Positions 29,929 to 41,452 are shown, numbered from the stretch's first letter. The stretch is DNA of 59,493 bases from Discostella pseudostelligera (GCA_036940085.1 JALLBK010000260.1:1-59493), one strand, 5' to 3'. Notes: generated by a model from the sequence alone, not told the origin. Program-made: numbers and translations.

Positions 29929-31110
29929 ATGCCACATCCAGCAATCATTCGGCCTGTTGCCATTATCGATTCGCCACCGGCACCGGCGAAGCGTAATCTG
30001 GATGCGCCTTCGTCGTCTACCGCATCATCGACAGCGGCCAGCTCGTCGGCCGTCGCCGAGCAGCATCAATTGGAATCTTTGACCGACTCTATCGACGACG
30101 CAGACGGCGCATCATTGGCAGCCGTGTCAGTAATGGCGCCAACTAAAAATCAAGATGTCATCCATCAATGGGACGCACTCTACGAACGAGAGAAGAACAA
30201 AGTCTACGCCATAATCTCCTCGGACCATCATGATGCAATGATGCTAATCCCCGAAGATCAACGAATCAAACTCTGCACCTGGTCCTATGCCGTTGTCGAT
30301 AAGTATGATATTCCACGCCATACCGTCAGCATTGCCACCGCCTACTTTGACCGCCTCGTCTCCAATGGCTGGGTCGAAATGAATGAATACAGTTTGGCTT
30401 CGGTCACTTGTCTCTATCTTGCCGTGAAAATCAACTCAACGAGTGGACGAGTGTTTGAAGCCGCCCATATGGCACATGAAAGTGTCTACTTTTCCGCAAG
30501 TCAAATCATTGATATGGAAGATCATATCTGTCAAGTCTTTGATTGGTATATGAATCCACCTGTCCCTTCGCAGTTCGTGGATATTATTGCACCTCTTCTA
30601 TTGAGTGAGACTATGACCACCACCGCTGCCAATGCCAATGCCGCCTCCATGGAAGATGACGATGTCATTCAGGGCATCATCTCCATCCAGGATCCCATTC
30701 GACAAGATGTACTCCGTCACTCCCATTATCTCTGTGAATTGAGTGTCATGGACTCCTACTTTTCCGATAAGGAACCATCCTCGGTGGCATGTGCCTCGGT
30801 ATTGACTGCCATGGATTGTCTCCGCTTTCCATCAGGAGCGAAGAAGTGGTGGGCATTCTTGCCCTTGAGTCGCGATATGAACGAGACGGAGGAGTGTGCA
30901 AGGCGATTACGCCAATTGTATTATGGCAGCTGCATCGGCGGAGAGTATGGTGCTAGAGAGGAGGTTTGTTCTGATCAGCCGGGAGGGACAACATCCTCAT
31001 CATCCCAGCCATCCTCGCAGCCCCGTGCCGTCACACCAACCAAGGGTGAGACGCCACCCGATCTCAAGAGGATGCGTCGTGATGCAACTGTGGAGACTTT
31101 GGATATGTAG
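29929..31110 (+). CDS. Cyclin (N-terminal cyclin box, diatom-type)
   Basis: 393 residues from the first ATG in frame (29929). A low-complexity N-terminus is followed by the cyclin box at about residues 85-215. Visible parts are RIKLCTWSYAVVDKYDIPRH (helix 1, equivalent of MRAIL..W), TVSIATAYFDRLVS, YSLASVTCLYLAVKINST (conserved Lys) and IIDMEDHICQVFDWYMNPP (conserved Glu and Leu/Phe..W). A less conserved C-terminal box follows, then a Ser/Pro-rich tail. Cyclins activate CDKs; diatoms have an expanded set responding to nutrients and light, to which this probably belongs. No clear destruction box (RxxL) is evident. The kinase partner and phase cannot be told from sequence. Confidence 0.85.
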   Translation: MPHPAIIRPVAIIDSPPAPAKRNLDAPSSSTASSTAASSSAVAEQHQLESLTDSIDDADGASLAAVSVMAPTKNQDVIHQWDALYEREKNKVYAIISSDHHDAMMLIPEDQRIKLCTWSYAVVDKYDIPRHTVSIATAYFDRLVSNGWVEMNEYSLASVTCLYLAVKINSTSGRVFEAAHMAHESVYFSASQIIDMEDHICQVFDWYMNPPVPSQFVDIIAPLLLSETMTTTAANANAASMEDDDVIQGIISIQDPIRQDVLRHSHYLCELSVMDSYFSDKEPSSVACASVLTAMDCLRFPSGAKKWWAFLPLSRDMNETEECARRLRQLYYGSCIGGEYGAREEVCSDQPGGTTSSSSQPSSQPRAVTPTKGETPPDLKRMRRDATVETLDM

Positions 31111-31511
31111 ACTTTCGTTGTGAAAACGAATAACTCTTCTCTCTCCAGTTTCCTTTCCCTCCTCACCTCACTACAGATTTGCCATCCAGAAGATGTGCAA
31201 GATTCGCCTCGCGTGGCATCATCAATCTTGGACATTGATACAAGTATATCGTCACAGCCATCCCATTATTTCTCTTCATCACAATTGCACAATATGAAAA
31301 TTTGAGCATCAAAACCAGACACACGCTATGAAGAAAAAAGACCTATATTGCTAGACTTCAGATATTGATAGCAAACAGTAAATTCATAACCAATACCGCA
31401 CATACTATGAAAGTACAAAAATTGTTTACAGCTTACATTAGTTGCGCTGAATAGTATGTGAAACGCTGCATACTGATTCGTCGGCGTCGTTCACGGTCCA
31501 TACAAATGTAA
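31111..31511. other. Convergent 3' spacer
   Basis: This is the AT-rich spacer between the 3' ends of the cyclin (+) and ELP3 (-). No gene is recognised. Confidence 0.5.
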
Positions 31512-33416
31512 TTAATCCAATATCTTGCTCATGTAGGGCCCGTCAAGCTCGTATCCCATCTTCCTATAGTAATGACGAGTACCCACCCCCGATATTACCA
31601 ATAACTTTTTGCTCCCGTGCTCTTCCCTCGCAATCCTTTCTGCCTCCTCCATTAGCAACATCCCAAATCCCTGATGTTGAAACCGGGTTGGATCGCGACC
31701 TGAAACTGCCACTGCCATTCCATAGACGTGAAGCTCTCTGTTTAATTGTATTGATAGAGTTGCATTGCATAATGATGAACGTCCAAAAGATGTAAATGAA
31801 CAAAAGATGCGAATTGGTTCCCGATCTTACCTCACAATAGATGATGGCATCTCAGTAATCTCCGGAAGGAACGCCACCGAGCTCGCCTTCCGTAATCTCA
31901 ATAATCCAATAAGTATATCCTTCTCCGGATCCTCATACGAAAGGAATGTCTCCCATCCTCCATTGGCCACATAATCTCTCCGTATCAATTCCACATCATC
32001 TGGACTCACCGCCTCCTGTATCTGTTTCATCCCCACCTCCCGTGTACGGATATCCTTGCATGGCAAATCCAGTTCACGCATCCGAGCCAATGCCAACTCA
32101 CGTAAATTGCCATGCTCCACACCGGAACTAACCAGTGGCATGGGAATATCACGTTGGATACGATACACTCGTGTCCATGGTGGGACCATAGCCATCACAG
32201 TAGCTGTCAATTCCACCAATTGCTCTGGAGTGTAATTCTGATACCGTCCCGTCTTCCACAATTCATACAATCCCGTACCACGAATCACCAGTGTCGGATA
32301 GAGCTTTAATCCATCTGGTCGAAAGGCGGGATTTTCGAAAAATTCTACAAACCCTGTAATATCACGCTCTAATCCAGTATTGGGCAAATCCGGCATCATA
32401 TGCGTCACCACCTTGAATCCACAATCTTTGGCAAGATGAAACGAGCTCGACACTGCACTAACAGTATGCCCACGATTGGTCTCCCGCGCTACACTCTCAT
32501 AGATACTCTGCACACCAATCTCAATCCGTGTACATCCATACCCCAACATTTCCATCAAATGCGGTCGTAGACAATAATCCGGACGTGTTTCAATTGTAAT
32601 CCCAATGCATTTAATAGTACTCTGTTCCGAATATCGTACTGCCTCCTCGACACTGGAGCTTTTGTGTCCACTCAATGCATCATGTAAATTCCGAATAAAA
32701 TAATCTTTATAACTCTTGTCGAGACTCATGAATGTCCCGCCCATGACAATAAATTCGACCTTGTCAACAGAGTGTCCCAATCCACGTAGTTGGGCGATGC
32801 GACCACGAGTTTGAGAATATGGATCGTATCGAGCCCGAATGGCACGCATGGAGGTGGGTTCATACCCCGTATATGCCTGGGTGGAATATTCAAAATCACT
32901 GTCGGGTCCACCGGGACAATAGACGCAGACACCACCGGTCATGGCAATATGGGGACAACGATGGGGTTTGCTCATAACGGCAACGACACAGACACCACTG
33001 GCGGTACGGACGGGTTTTTGACGTAGAAATGGTAGTAACTTTGGACGGTAATCGTGGGGTATGGATGAGATAATGTCAGTGATGCGTGGCATGCCGGGTA
33101 GTTTGTATTTGCGTGCACTTTTGGCCTTGAGGGAGGTGAAATTGAGGGAAGTGTTGGAGTCGTAGGCGGTGATTAATGTTTGGACAATGTTCGAGATGGC
33201 AAGTGCGTAGTTGGTGTTGGATAGCATGTTGGTGAGATTGTTGGCATTGCCGCCACTGCTGGTGTTGGTAGTGTTTGGTTTGGATGACTTCTTCTTGGGT
33301 GCACTGTGAATTTTGACGACGCCGGCATCATCATCATCGTCGACCATGTTGGTGTTGGTGACGGCGCCATCGCCATGGACATCGACGGTCGGGCTAACTG
33401 CTGACTCGATTTCCAT
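31512..33416 (-). CDS. ELP3: Elongator complex catalytic subunit ELP3, two exons
   Basis: Exons are 31831-33416 and 31512-31737, with a 93-nt GT-AG intron; 603 residues. The radical-SAM part carries the C-x9-C-x2-C cluster motif ([14 protein letters not shown]) and [20 protein letters not shown]. The C-terminal GNAT acetyltransferase part includes RELHVYG across the splice site and [16 protein letters not shown] (acetyl-CoA loop), ending [15 protein letters not shown]3 carboxymethylates wobble uridine in tRNA using acetyl-CoA. The N-terminal 75 residues are a disordered extension. It is divergent from FCF1. Almost certain identification. Confidence 0.96.
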
Positions 33417-33988
33417 TATTCTTAATTACTCCTTGGTGGATTCTGCACCCTGCTGATCACGCCCGTGCCATTAATTATTGATGGATTCCCCTCTAGATAC
33501 CATGAACATCACCACCATCCCTGCACCCTGCACCACCGGTATTTCATGGCGAAAGATATGGCGGGAAGTCTGTCGACGGTGACTCAATTGTCTCGCCTGT
33601 CTGTCGGCGGTTAATCATAACCACACACGTGGAGCCGCACACCCTCTCTCCTGCATTCGACCTTGCTTCGCCCCTCTATCATCGCCCACATCATCATCGA
33701 GGTCAAGACCATGACGTCCGGTAGCGCCTCGGGCCGACAGTAGCACGTTGAAAGTACATCAGAGACTAAATCAGCATCGATATTCAATTCCAATTATTGT
33801 TGCAAACCGTACGCCACGTATTCGATTATTACGACACAAACGAAGGCGGCGATTTCACTTGCGTGCGTCGTTCCACCCCGGCGCAAGAGTATTCCAATTC
33901 TTCAACTCAATAACAAACACATCCTAACGATAGATTATCAACTGAAGCAACAATAATTGTTCAATACCAAAAAGTAAAAGTAGAAATC
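33417..33988. promoter_or_regulatory. Divergent promoter ELP3/FCF1
   Basis: It contains a TGGCGGGAA at 33559 and an ACACGTGGA (G-box-like) at about 33624. Both genes act in RNA/translation, so co-expression is conceivable. No gene is supported in this spacer. Confidence 0.45.
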
Positions 33989-34579
33989 ATGGGGAAAGCC
34001 AAAAAGACACGTAAATTCGCAGTACCCAAAAAGATCATCTCTCCCAAGGATGCACGGATCAAATCCAACCAAAAAGAACTTGCTCTAAAAAAAGCCAAAG
34101 AAGCCGCAGCCTCTGCACCTCGTCATGTCGAACAAGCCCGCTCTTCCCTCTTCTTCCAATACAACACTCAACTAGGTCCACCCTATCACATATTAGTCGA
34201 TACCAACTTTATTAACTTCTCCATTCGGAATAAAATGGATATGGTACGCTCCATGATGGATTGTCTACTGGCCAAATGCATCCCATGCATCACCGATTGT
34301 GTCATGGGTGAGCTTGAAAAACTCGGCTCTAAATACAAGGTGGCATTACGTCTTGCACAAGATCCACGGTTTGAACGTATTCCCTGTGGATGCAAGGGAT
34401 GTTATGCCGATGATTGTTTAGTGAAGATGGTAACCCAATGGAGATGCTTTGTGGTGGCGACTTGTGATAAGGAATTACGAGGACGGATACGTAAGATTCC
34501 AGGCGTGCCGTGTATGTATATTAGTAGTCATCGGTATACGGTCGAGAGGATGCCGGAGGCATTTGGTGCACCGAGATGA
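33989..34579 (+). CDS. FCF1: rRNA-processing endonuclease FCF1 (UTP24), PIN domain
   Basis: A single-exon 196-residue protein, collinear with eukaryotic FCF1 over its whole length. The basic N-terminus ([15 protein letters not shown]) is followed by the PIN domain, with acidic catalytic residues in [23 protein letters not shown] and ATCDKELR. A Cys-rich [12 protein letters not shown] segment is present and the C-terminus is typical. FCF1/UTP24 cuts pre-18S rRNA at early sites within the small-subunit processome in the nucleolus. RCL1, another component, is in the same window. Confidence 0.97.
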   Translation: MGKAKKTRKFAVPKKIISPKDARIKSNQKELALKKAKEAAASAPRHVEQARSSLFFQYNTQLGPPYHILVDTNFINFSIRNKMDMVRSMMDCLLAKCIPCITDCVMGELEKLGSKYKVALRLAQDPRFERIPCGCKGCYADDCLVKMVTQWRCFVVATCDKELRGRIRKIPGVPCMYISSHRYTVERMPEAFGAPR

Positions 34580-35109
34580 AGAAGTGAGAGCTGCTGTTGT
34601 GTTCTTTTATGGTATTTACAACATGCAACATGTGATAAAATGGTGTGTGAGGATGGAGGAGGGGCGTTGAGGTATATAATTATGATGAGCATTTCAATGC
34701 ATGGAACTTTGGCAAATATTGGGCGTTGCTGGAGGAGCAATAGAGATCGGATGAACAATGGTTTAAAGACATGCATGTGATAGATACGGCTGCGAACACG
34801 ACAATCATTCTCTCCCAGAGAGTAAAAGGTACATGCATCACTCGCCGACAAGTCACATATAATAAATGGTTGAACTTTCGTTGCGGGTGAGGATGCCGCC
34901 TTGATCATCGTACCATGTTTCCCCTCGCCGCTCGATTTCCACTTCTTCGGTAGCACCAGAAAATAGCGGGAAATACAGTAATGGCGTGTACATTGATATT
35001 TATGGCGGGAAAAGATACTCTTCGACAATAGATTTGGCGGGAAAAGCACTTCCGCCGCGCGGCCGCGCCGGCGCACGCCCATCGCCCATCGCCATCAAAC
35101 ACAAGCAGC
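34580..35109. promoter_or_regulatory. Spacer with E2F-like elements upstream of a plastid-protein gene
   Basis: TAGCGGGAAA (about 34965), TGGCGGGAAAAG (35003) and TTGGCGGGAAAAG (about 35034) lie in the last 150 nt before the next start codon. The minus-strand frame across this region shows no recognisable protein features and is dismissed. Confidence 0.45.
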
Positions 35110-35679
35110 ATGACGATGACGACGAGGGGACGACCCCTACTCTCGATGCTAGTGTTACTCGCGACAACTCCTACCGCCATCAGCGTTTCAGCATTCATTC
35201 CAAAGCTAGGTCATAGTCAGTCGGTGGTGGCTTCGCCTCGTTCTGGTTCTGTGCCCCTTCCGGAGCAAAGGGGAACGTTCGGCGTATCGGCGTCGCCATC
35301 ATCGGGACGACGTCGTGGCAACAGCAACACACGGATACATATGAATTACAAATCTCCAGATGAAAGAAACAGTTACAACGATGACGCATTTGGTCTAGTC
35401 TTTTTGATTGGAGGGCTACTTTCCCAAGATGTGGACTTTGTTGCGACATTTGCATCGCTATCCGCTATTGCCGCCATCGGTACTAACGCGAGGCTGGTAG
35501 ATAAAGATGAACGTGCTCCTGCGGTAGTTGCTATACTCACTCTCCTGATAACGCCGGTTACTTCATCATTGAGACAATATGGATCAGTTGAACAAATTGC
35601 AACTCCTCTTCCTGTAGAAATCGGTTTATGTTCGATAAGTGCTATGTGGGCGTTTGTAAACTGGTCACGGGCGAGGTGA
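35110..35679 (+). CDS. Hypothetical plastid-targeted small membrane protein
   Basis: 189 residues. The N-terminal signal peptide (LLSMLVLLATTPTAISVSAF) is followed by IPKLG. The SAF motif with Phe at the +1 position is the diatom cue for passage into the plastid. After a Ser/Arg-rich transit stretch come two or three hydrophobic segments (FGLVFLIGGLL, VVAILTLLITPVT, VEIGLCSISAMWAFVNW). No family was recognised. The spacer before it contains three TGGCGGGAAA-type elements. Confidence 0.75.
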   Translation: MTMTTRGRPLLSMLVLLATTPTAISVSAFIPKLGHSQSVVASPRSGSVPLPEQRGTFGVSASPSSGRRRGNSNTRIHMNYKSPDERNSYNDDAFGLVFLIGGLLSQDVDFVATFASLSAIAAIGTNARLVDKDERAPAVVAILTLLITPVTSSLRQYGSVEQIATPLPVEIGLCSISAMWAFVNWSRAR

Positions 35680-35799
35680 ATTAATTTTCGTCGTCTAGTC
35701 TGCGGGATATGAGTAATAGGCAGTTCTGTGACTTCTTTTCTAGTATGCAAACTTTGGATGTAGTGGACCGAACGCAATGAGATTATTGAAAATGATATC

Positions 35800-37105
35800 C
35801 TACTTGAACCAACCAGCTAAATTTTCAGCCAGCTTCTCTGTTCCCTTCTCCAATTCCGATACCTCAATTTTCCCATATGCATCGGCACACTCCTCACCAC
35901 TAAACTTCTCTCCCTCCTTTACGGCTATTGTTTTGGGTGGCCCAACCTTCGGCTTCCTCGCCAACACCCACGGACCTGGATACGCTCGATGCAGTAGACA
36001 ACCCGGAGCACTCTCCTGCGGTGCCGCCGATAATGACCACACTGGTACAAAGTCTTCGGTGAACAATTTGCGTGCTTCATTCGTAGCATATTTCTCGTTG
36101 AGATATAAACGAGCATTTAGCAGGATGATGCAAGTTCCCATTCCTACCTCGTTGCATATGCGTTCTATGGCAATTAGTTCCTTCGGCCCCGGAGCAACAA
36201 ACATGGCTACTTCCGTACCTTTGGGTAATTGAAACGGACCCGATGCAATACTGTCCTCTTCCAACTCTTCCGCAAGCTTAGCAGCAAAACCCTTGACCTT
36301 TTTCTGTTTACCTTTCTTACCGCCCAGTATTCCTCGTTTGCCCTTCCGATCAATCGCCATGATGTTGCATTCCGCACTGATATCATTCAACCAACGCTGT
36401 CGGGCTTGGTCGGCTAGATACTCATCATTGAAAACTGCACATATATGCTCTCCTCCTAGTGGTTGGAACATTTCCACAAACAATCTTGCCAATTCTCGAT
36501 TCGAAGTGTCTAATTTTTCCATCGTGAGACCACCTTCGTCCTGTTGTTCGGAACCGTCGGTCAATGATGATAAGTTTCCACGTTTGTTCTTAGACGATGA
36601 CTTTTCTTCTACACCGAATTTGGCTCCTACTGGCATCTCGATATCCTAGTAAAGTATGATTTTGAATCGACGGGTTGTCAATATAAATGAAGAGATTTCA
36701 CAACAAAAGAGCAATATCATAAGAGCACAGATGCTAACTCACCATTCGAGATATTCGATCCTCCAACCCCTTCTGTACTGCCTCACGGCATTTGGAAATA
36801 GCATCCTTAATATCCTTTGGTAATTGTGCATCTTTTCTATCACCGGATCCTCCACCGCCAAACACCTTTCCTATCATCCGCAGCTGGGTGGCTGCGGATG
36901 CTGACGTTGACGGTGACGGCGAGGTCGACGTCGGGGTCAAAAATGCATGAGATGGAACAGCTACGATAGTAAGCAGCGTGATGCACAGCCAACCTCGCCT
37001 GCACGAGCTTGGTCTCTTCCGATCCAATGGTACTTCTTTCATGAGTTTGGTCAACAACCCTACGCAAGCCGACGGCCGACGTTGATGAGCAATGAGCATT
37101 GCCAA
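35800..37105 (-). CDS. DUF1995-type plastid protein, two exons
   Basis: Exons are 36743-37105 and 35800-36645, with a 97-nt GT-AG intron; 402 residues. The presequence WLCITLLTIVAVPSHAF-LTP carries a diatom plastid cleavage motif. The mature part matches DUF1995: PKDIKDAISKCREAVQKGLEDRISRM joins to DIEMPVGAKFGVEE, then RELARLFVEMFQPLGG, then a core with VAMFVAPGPKELIAIE and IILLNARL. The function of DUF1995 is unresolved; it occurs in stroma-targeted proteins of plants and algae. Its 3' end converges with the small membrane protein gene. Confidence 0.85.
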
Positions 37106-37481
37106 AGATTGCCAATGAATCGGACGAGCGGTGGCGTTGATGAAATGATGTGTACGTGGAGGTTCCCTACATAGTATAAATCGTATGTAGGAATAAATAA
37201 TTTAATTGGCGGGAAACTGAAGGGGCTCCTCACTCCTTCTGCCATGATATTATCCATCAGAGAGTGAAAACTCCAAGCTACTCGGATTTGGAATACGGCA
37301 ATTATTGCTAGAGGTACCAGATGCTGTGTAGTTGACATTTCACTAGTTGGATGGCTTCGATCAGAACTATACATATTCTCAATAAACTGATATTCATTGT
37401 CATGAAGCAACACCCTCGGGTACAACATGATTCGACGCATCATTAAAACTGGACGAAGCCACAATTCCATCCCATCTCAAA
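37106..37481. promoter_or_regulatory. Spacer upstream of the DUF1995 gene
   Basis: It carries TTGGCGGGAAAC at about 37205 and an ACGTGG at about 37148. The long minus-strand frame here lacks recognisable features and probably reflects chance. It also holds the 3' region of the SAP-repeat gene. Confidence 0.4.
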
Positions 37482-38372
37482 TTAGCGAGATCTAACCTCA
37501 ATTATCTTCCCCTCCAATAGCGATTTGTTTCCCGGAAACTTTGTAACAATCACATCTCTGTACGAAGGATCCCTCGGCTCCTCCCTTACTCTCCCCGACG
37601 ACGATGACGACGACGACGCAGATGGTCCCTTCGTCTTGGGTGGTCCATCCACACGTGCTTCTGCCACCGCCCTTACAAATTCACTCTTCTCAAAATAACT
37701 CTTTGTCGATACACCATACGATTCCAACTCTTTCTTCAATTCTCCGATTTTAAGCTTGTTGCATTTTTCAATCTCTTGTTGGAGTCGTTCTTGTCGGTTG
37801 GATGCACCACTACCACTGCGGCTGCCACTAGTGGCGGACGACGACGTGCTACTACCACCACCAATTGGAGATGCACCTTCGGCTCCTTCCCCAGCAGCAA
37901 TAGGCTCCTTCCCCTCTTTCCGTGCCGTAACCAATGCATCTACCAATTCATTCTTCTCAAAAAAAGACTTTGTAGAAATTCCATACGATTCTAATTCTTG
38001 TCGGATTTGTGTCACTCTCATGGAAGATATTTCTTTCTCTAACTCTTCGTCAGAGGCAGTGGCGGTCATTCTTTGGAATGATGCACCGCCGCCATGCAAG
38101 GGTGGTCGGCGCAATAATGATTTATGATGGAAGATGCTCGGAGAATACAATCGAGACGGCTGATGAAATAGCCGCTGTTGCGTGGCATGATGTTGTCTTA
38201 ACTGATGGAGAGGAGGCGGCGAGGTAACAAATGCATGTACTGATGGGATGGTAGGATTCGCAATTGCGGTTGTGACGATGGCGAATGTTATCATTGCGGC
38301 TCTGGATGGACTCATGGCAACTATTGAAGAAGATGATGATGATGACAATTGAATCGATTCGTTTCTATGCAA
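37482..38372 (-). CDS. Plastid-targeted protein with two SAP-like repeats
   Basis: 296 residues; the functional start is probably the later MSPSRAAMI methionine (residue 20). A signal peptide ends in PSVHAF-VTS, a diatom plastid motif. Two copies of a SAP-like helix-turn-helix follow: IRQELESYGISTKSFFEKNELVDAL at about 135 and KKELESYGVSTKSYFEKSEFVRAV at about 220. They are separated by a Gly/Ser linker. SAP-type motifs bind nucleic acid or protein; in diatom plastid proteins their role is unknown. The conserved end YRDVIVTKFPGNKSLLEGKI and its final VRSR seem complete. The only intron candidate at the end (GTTAGA) is not needed. Confidence 0.75.
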   Translation of the reverse strand: MHRNESIQLSSSSSSSIVAMSPSRAAMITFAIVTTAIANPTIPSVHAFVTSPPPLHQLRQHHATQQRLFHQPSRLYSPSIFHHKSLLRRPPLHGGGASFQRMTATASDEELEKEISSMRVTQIRQELESYGISTKSFFEKNELVDALVTARKEGKEPIAAGEGAEGASPIGGGSSTSSSATSGSRSGSGASNRQERLQQEIEKCNKLKIGELKKELESYGVSTKSYFEKSEFVRAVAEARVDGPPKTKGPSASSSSSSSGRVREEPRDPSYRDVIVTKFPGNKSLLEGKIIEVRSR

Positions 38373-38836
38373 TCTTCGTCTCTGGTCTCAATGGTATTAT
38401 CATGCCATCGACGCGAACTTCGACATCGACATCGATGGAAATTGGAAATGTGAAATGTTTTTTGGATGCGATGACGATGACGGTGATGTCACCGCGAAGC
38501 GAAGCAAAGACGGGCGGTGCTTCTTCATGAACACGTGGAATGATATTTAGCGGGAGAAGTCTCGTCTGTCTGCCATCAGGAGGCACATTGTACACGTGGC
38601 ACGTGGCGGAGATTATTTGGCGGGAGACACGGACACGTGGAATTTTTGCCGATGCATCGATACCGTCAATAGAATAATTTGAATGCAATAGAAGAGTCTA
38701 ACAAAGGTGACTCCAATATCTAATTGCACTGGGTACATGTTTCTATTGTCTGGTGCATGCTCAATTCATTACATTTTACAAGCAAGCAACTAACGGTACT
38801 TGAAGTCTGTCATGACAGCGTCGACAACAATCTCGG
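38373..38836. promoter_or_regulatory. Promoter of SAP-repeat gene with repeated G-box and E2F-like elements
   Basis: ACACGTGGAA at about 38530, TACACGTGGCACGTGG at about 38591 and ACACGTGGAA at about 38632 alternate with TAGCGGGAGA (about 38548) and TGGCGGGAGA (about 38619). The motifs alternate within about 110 nt. Regulatory role is inferred. Confidence 0.5.
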
Positions 38837-39073
38837 CTACAAAACCGCAGCTTGTTGCTCCTCTGGCTGCGGCAACCGTTCCGGCTCCGGCTCCGGCTCC
38901 GGAGCCGCCTCAGGAAACCAAGCCGGGATGAGCGATAACAGAAAACTCAGAATCAAGCAATGGACATTGTAGAAAAATCCTCCATTGTTTGGTCCACGAC
39001 GGATGATGCCTCCCGCCGCTGCCACCAGTGGATGGGCGGCAACGTCCCTCGCAGGATTGGGAATGTTGTTGTT

Positions 39074-39104
<31 letters not shown>

Positions 39105-40981
39105 GCTATTATGCCATTGGCGTTGTTCTCTCTCCCTACAAGCACCACATCCCGATTCACCTCCTCAGCTGCACCCCTTTCCACTTGTCCTTCATTGGCA
39201 TTTACCGCCACCACCTCTTCCTGCTCTTCTTCTTCTTCTTCTTCTTCTTTCGGTCCCACCCATGCCCTCCACACATCCTCCCGTTCCAACCACAACACCT
39301 TGTACAGGAAGGATATTATCCCCGCCTGCATCATGTACCCAATCAATGATGCTATTATCAACAAATGCCTTTTATGACCATGCCAATATCCAATAATCCA
39401 TTGCAATAGGGAATACAAGTCTGTTGGAAATACGGCATTGTCGTCTCCTGCTCCTGCTGCCTCGGCCGCTCCATCCTGTCCTCCACCAGCAGCACCGCCA
39501 CCGCCACCGCCACCAGCAGCACCCCGGCCATTCCTCCGATTATTTCTATCTCCCATACCACTATTTCCCCTTCCCGTAAAAATTAGCAACATGATCAACA
39601 ACTTCATTAATGAACCAAGATCGAGATTGTCCAGTACACGTAATTCCACAGCACGTTGACGTATGTGGACGTAGACACGTCCCGGTCCAGTCGACTGCAG
39701 TACTGTTCGCAATCGACGGGGTAGGGAGAATAGAAACTGGAAGAAACTGACAAAGAGTGGGAAGAAGATTCCGCGTGGATGTTGGTGTAGATGATGATGG
39801 AGGAGGTTCAGTAGTGGATTGGCGTTATGTTCGGCTGGCACCCCAACGGCAGCTTGATTGGGCGGTGGTGGTGCCGCTGCTGCTCCCACCCCTCCTCCTC
39901 CTTGCTGTGGTTGTTGTTGACGTTGAGGTGGCGGTGGTCCACCCATGCCAAACATCTGCCGTAATCGTTCTTCCATCTGCGGATGTTCTTGTTGCACATT
40001 CTGCTGATGCCCCTGCCCCTGCGGATTCTGTCGTGAATTATTGCACAAGTATCGAACATCCGCTTCCATCCTTGCCATCATACTCCCCATGACATCAAGA
40101 CGGATTTGCAGTTCGTGCATTTGACGTTGTTGATTCTCGATAATGGTCAGGAGTAGACGTTGATTTTGCTGTTGCTGGCCAGTGGAGATTGGTGGATCCG
40201 AGGATGACGATGGTGCTGCTTCTAATTCTAACGACGACCATTGCAACCTTTGTTCACGGATGGATGCTGTTATTTCATCATAAAATTCTTCATCATTCAT
40301 CTGTAATGACAACGGTTCCAAATCATCCTCGGGCATATCATCATCCAAATCTTCATATCCTGGATATTTTATATTGGCACCAAGTTTGTGAATTCTTTTA
40401 CTTTTCTTGTCGGTGCTGCTGGATTTGCTCTTATTGTCTGATGCTGCTGCTACTGCGGTGGTGGCGGCCAAGTCAAGCGACGTTGCAGCAGATATAGTGC
40501 TGGCAGGAGGGACGGGGGTCAATAGAGTGCTACCTGATCCACCCCCTGCACCTGCCCCTGCTGATGCAAGAGTCTTTAGAAATTCCAGACTGGATGGATC
40601 AATATCTTGAATCCAACAGGTGGGCGGCAACAATGGAAGAAGTACTGACGACGATGATGATNCTGGATGGATCAATATCTTGAATCCAACAGGTGGGCGG
40701 CAACAATGGAAGAAGTACTGACGACGATGATGATTGCTGCCAATATTGGGAGAGGTAGTCGATCAATATTTGATCATCTTTGTTGATGTCCTCGTCTCCT
40801 TTAATATTCTTGACAGTGGTGGTGCTGGTGCTGGTAGGGGTGTGAGTGGTGGAAGCTGCCACTGCAGCAGCAGCAGTAGTAGTAGTCGCAGAAGATAGCG
40901 AAGGCATTAGGTTGCCTTCCCCCTCGTTCAAAAGACCAATGTACCCCTCCTCCTCCTCATCTATCAACTTCGTCGTCGCCG

Positions 40982-41017
<36 letters not shown>

Positions 41018-41177
41018 GTTCGATACGACGCAAAAAATTCTCACGCGAGGATGCTGCCTCAGTAGTAGTACGAGCTGAAGATGCCGCCGCCGCCGTCGCC
41101 GCTGTCGCTGACACGACAAGCTCGTCGTTGGAGGAGGGTGATTCCTCGTGGTCGTTATCGGGTGGAGGAGTCGTCAT
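38837..41177 (-). CDS. Polytopic membrane protein with low-complexity regions, interrupted by an assembly artefact
   Basis: After removing 73 nt (72-nt duplicate 40590-40661 plus the N at 40662) the frame is 2,268 nt, or 755 residues. The N-terminus has poly-Gln from a CTG-strand repeat (about 40981-41013). A region with a coiled coil follows (LLLTIIENQQRQMHELQIRL). Hydrophobic segments are FFPLFVSFFQFLFSLP, LMKLLIMLLIFTG and LLIIASLIGYMMQAGIISFL, with a C-terminal CLILSFLLSLIPAWF just before an EPEPEPEPE tail. Poly-Glu and a long poly-Asn run (GTT repeat) lie between them. The topology loosely resembles HERP/ERAD-type membrane proteins, but no ubiquitin-like domain is present. Function unknown. 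Confidence 0.7.
39058..39108. repeat. GTT microsatellite (poly-Asn on minus strand)
   Basis: A near-perfect GTT repeat with one ATT interruption encodes about 13 Asn in the 755-residue membrane protein. It is a likely length-polymorphic locus. Confidence 0.85.
40590..40734. other. Contig-join artefact: N flanked by 72-nt duplicate
   Basis: Positions 40590-40661 and 40663-40734 are identical around the N at 40662. Removing one copy plus the N restores the reading frame exactly. Same length and structure as at 895-1039. Confidence 0.92.
40981..41013. repeat. CTG/CAG microsatellite (poly-Gln on minus strand)
   Basis: About eleven CTG units encode a Gln run near residue 57 of the minus-strand membrane protein. 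Confidence 0.85.
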
Positions 41178-41452
41178 GATGGTCGATGGTAGAAGATAGG
41201 AGTACTATCGATAAGTATCGATAGCCCTCTTGTTCATGGTTTGGAGATTATTTGGGATTTGGGAAGGGGCTTGTCGATTATGGCGGGAAGAAAAGCGAAG
41301 ACGAAGAGCGGGCAGCGTTGGCGAAGGTTGGTGAGTGAAAAAATGGCGGGAAGAGAAGGTGGCGAGCGTTTGGCGAAGACAGTGTGGCGAAAATGGCGGG
41401 AAGGCCGGCGAACGTCACCGTACTTCATTTCATGAGCTTCATCACAATCACC
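41178..41452. promoter_or_regulatory. Short divergent promoter with three TGGCGGGAAG elements
   Basis: TGGCGGGAAG occurs at 41280, 41344 and 41394, all in the same orientation, within 275 nt separating two divergent genes. The ATG inside the last copy is in frame with the downstream gene but is probably not the start. Confidence 0.55.

Noticed and set aside
34528..35082. 184-codon minus-strand frame
   Set aside because: It overlaps the FCF1 3' end and a promoter with E2F-like elements, and its composition shows no protein-like pattern.
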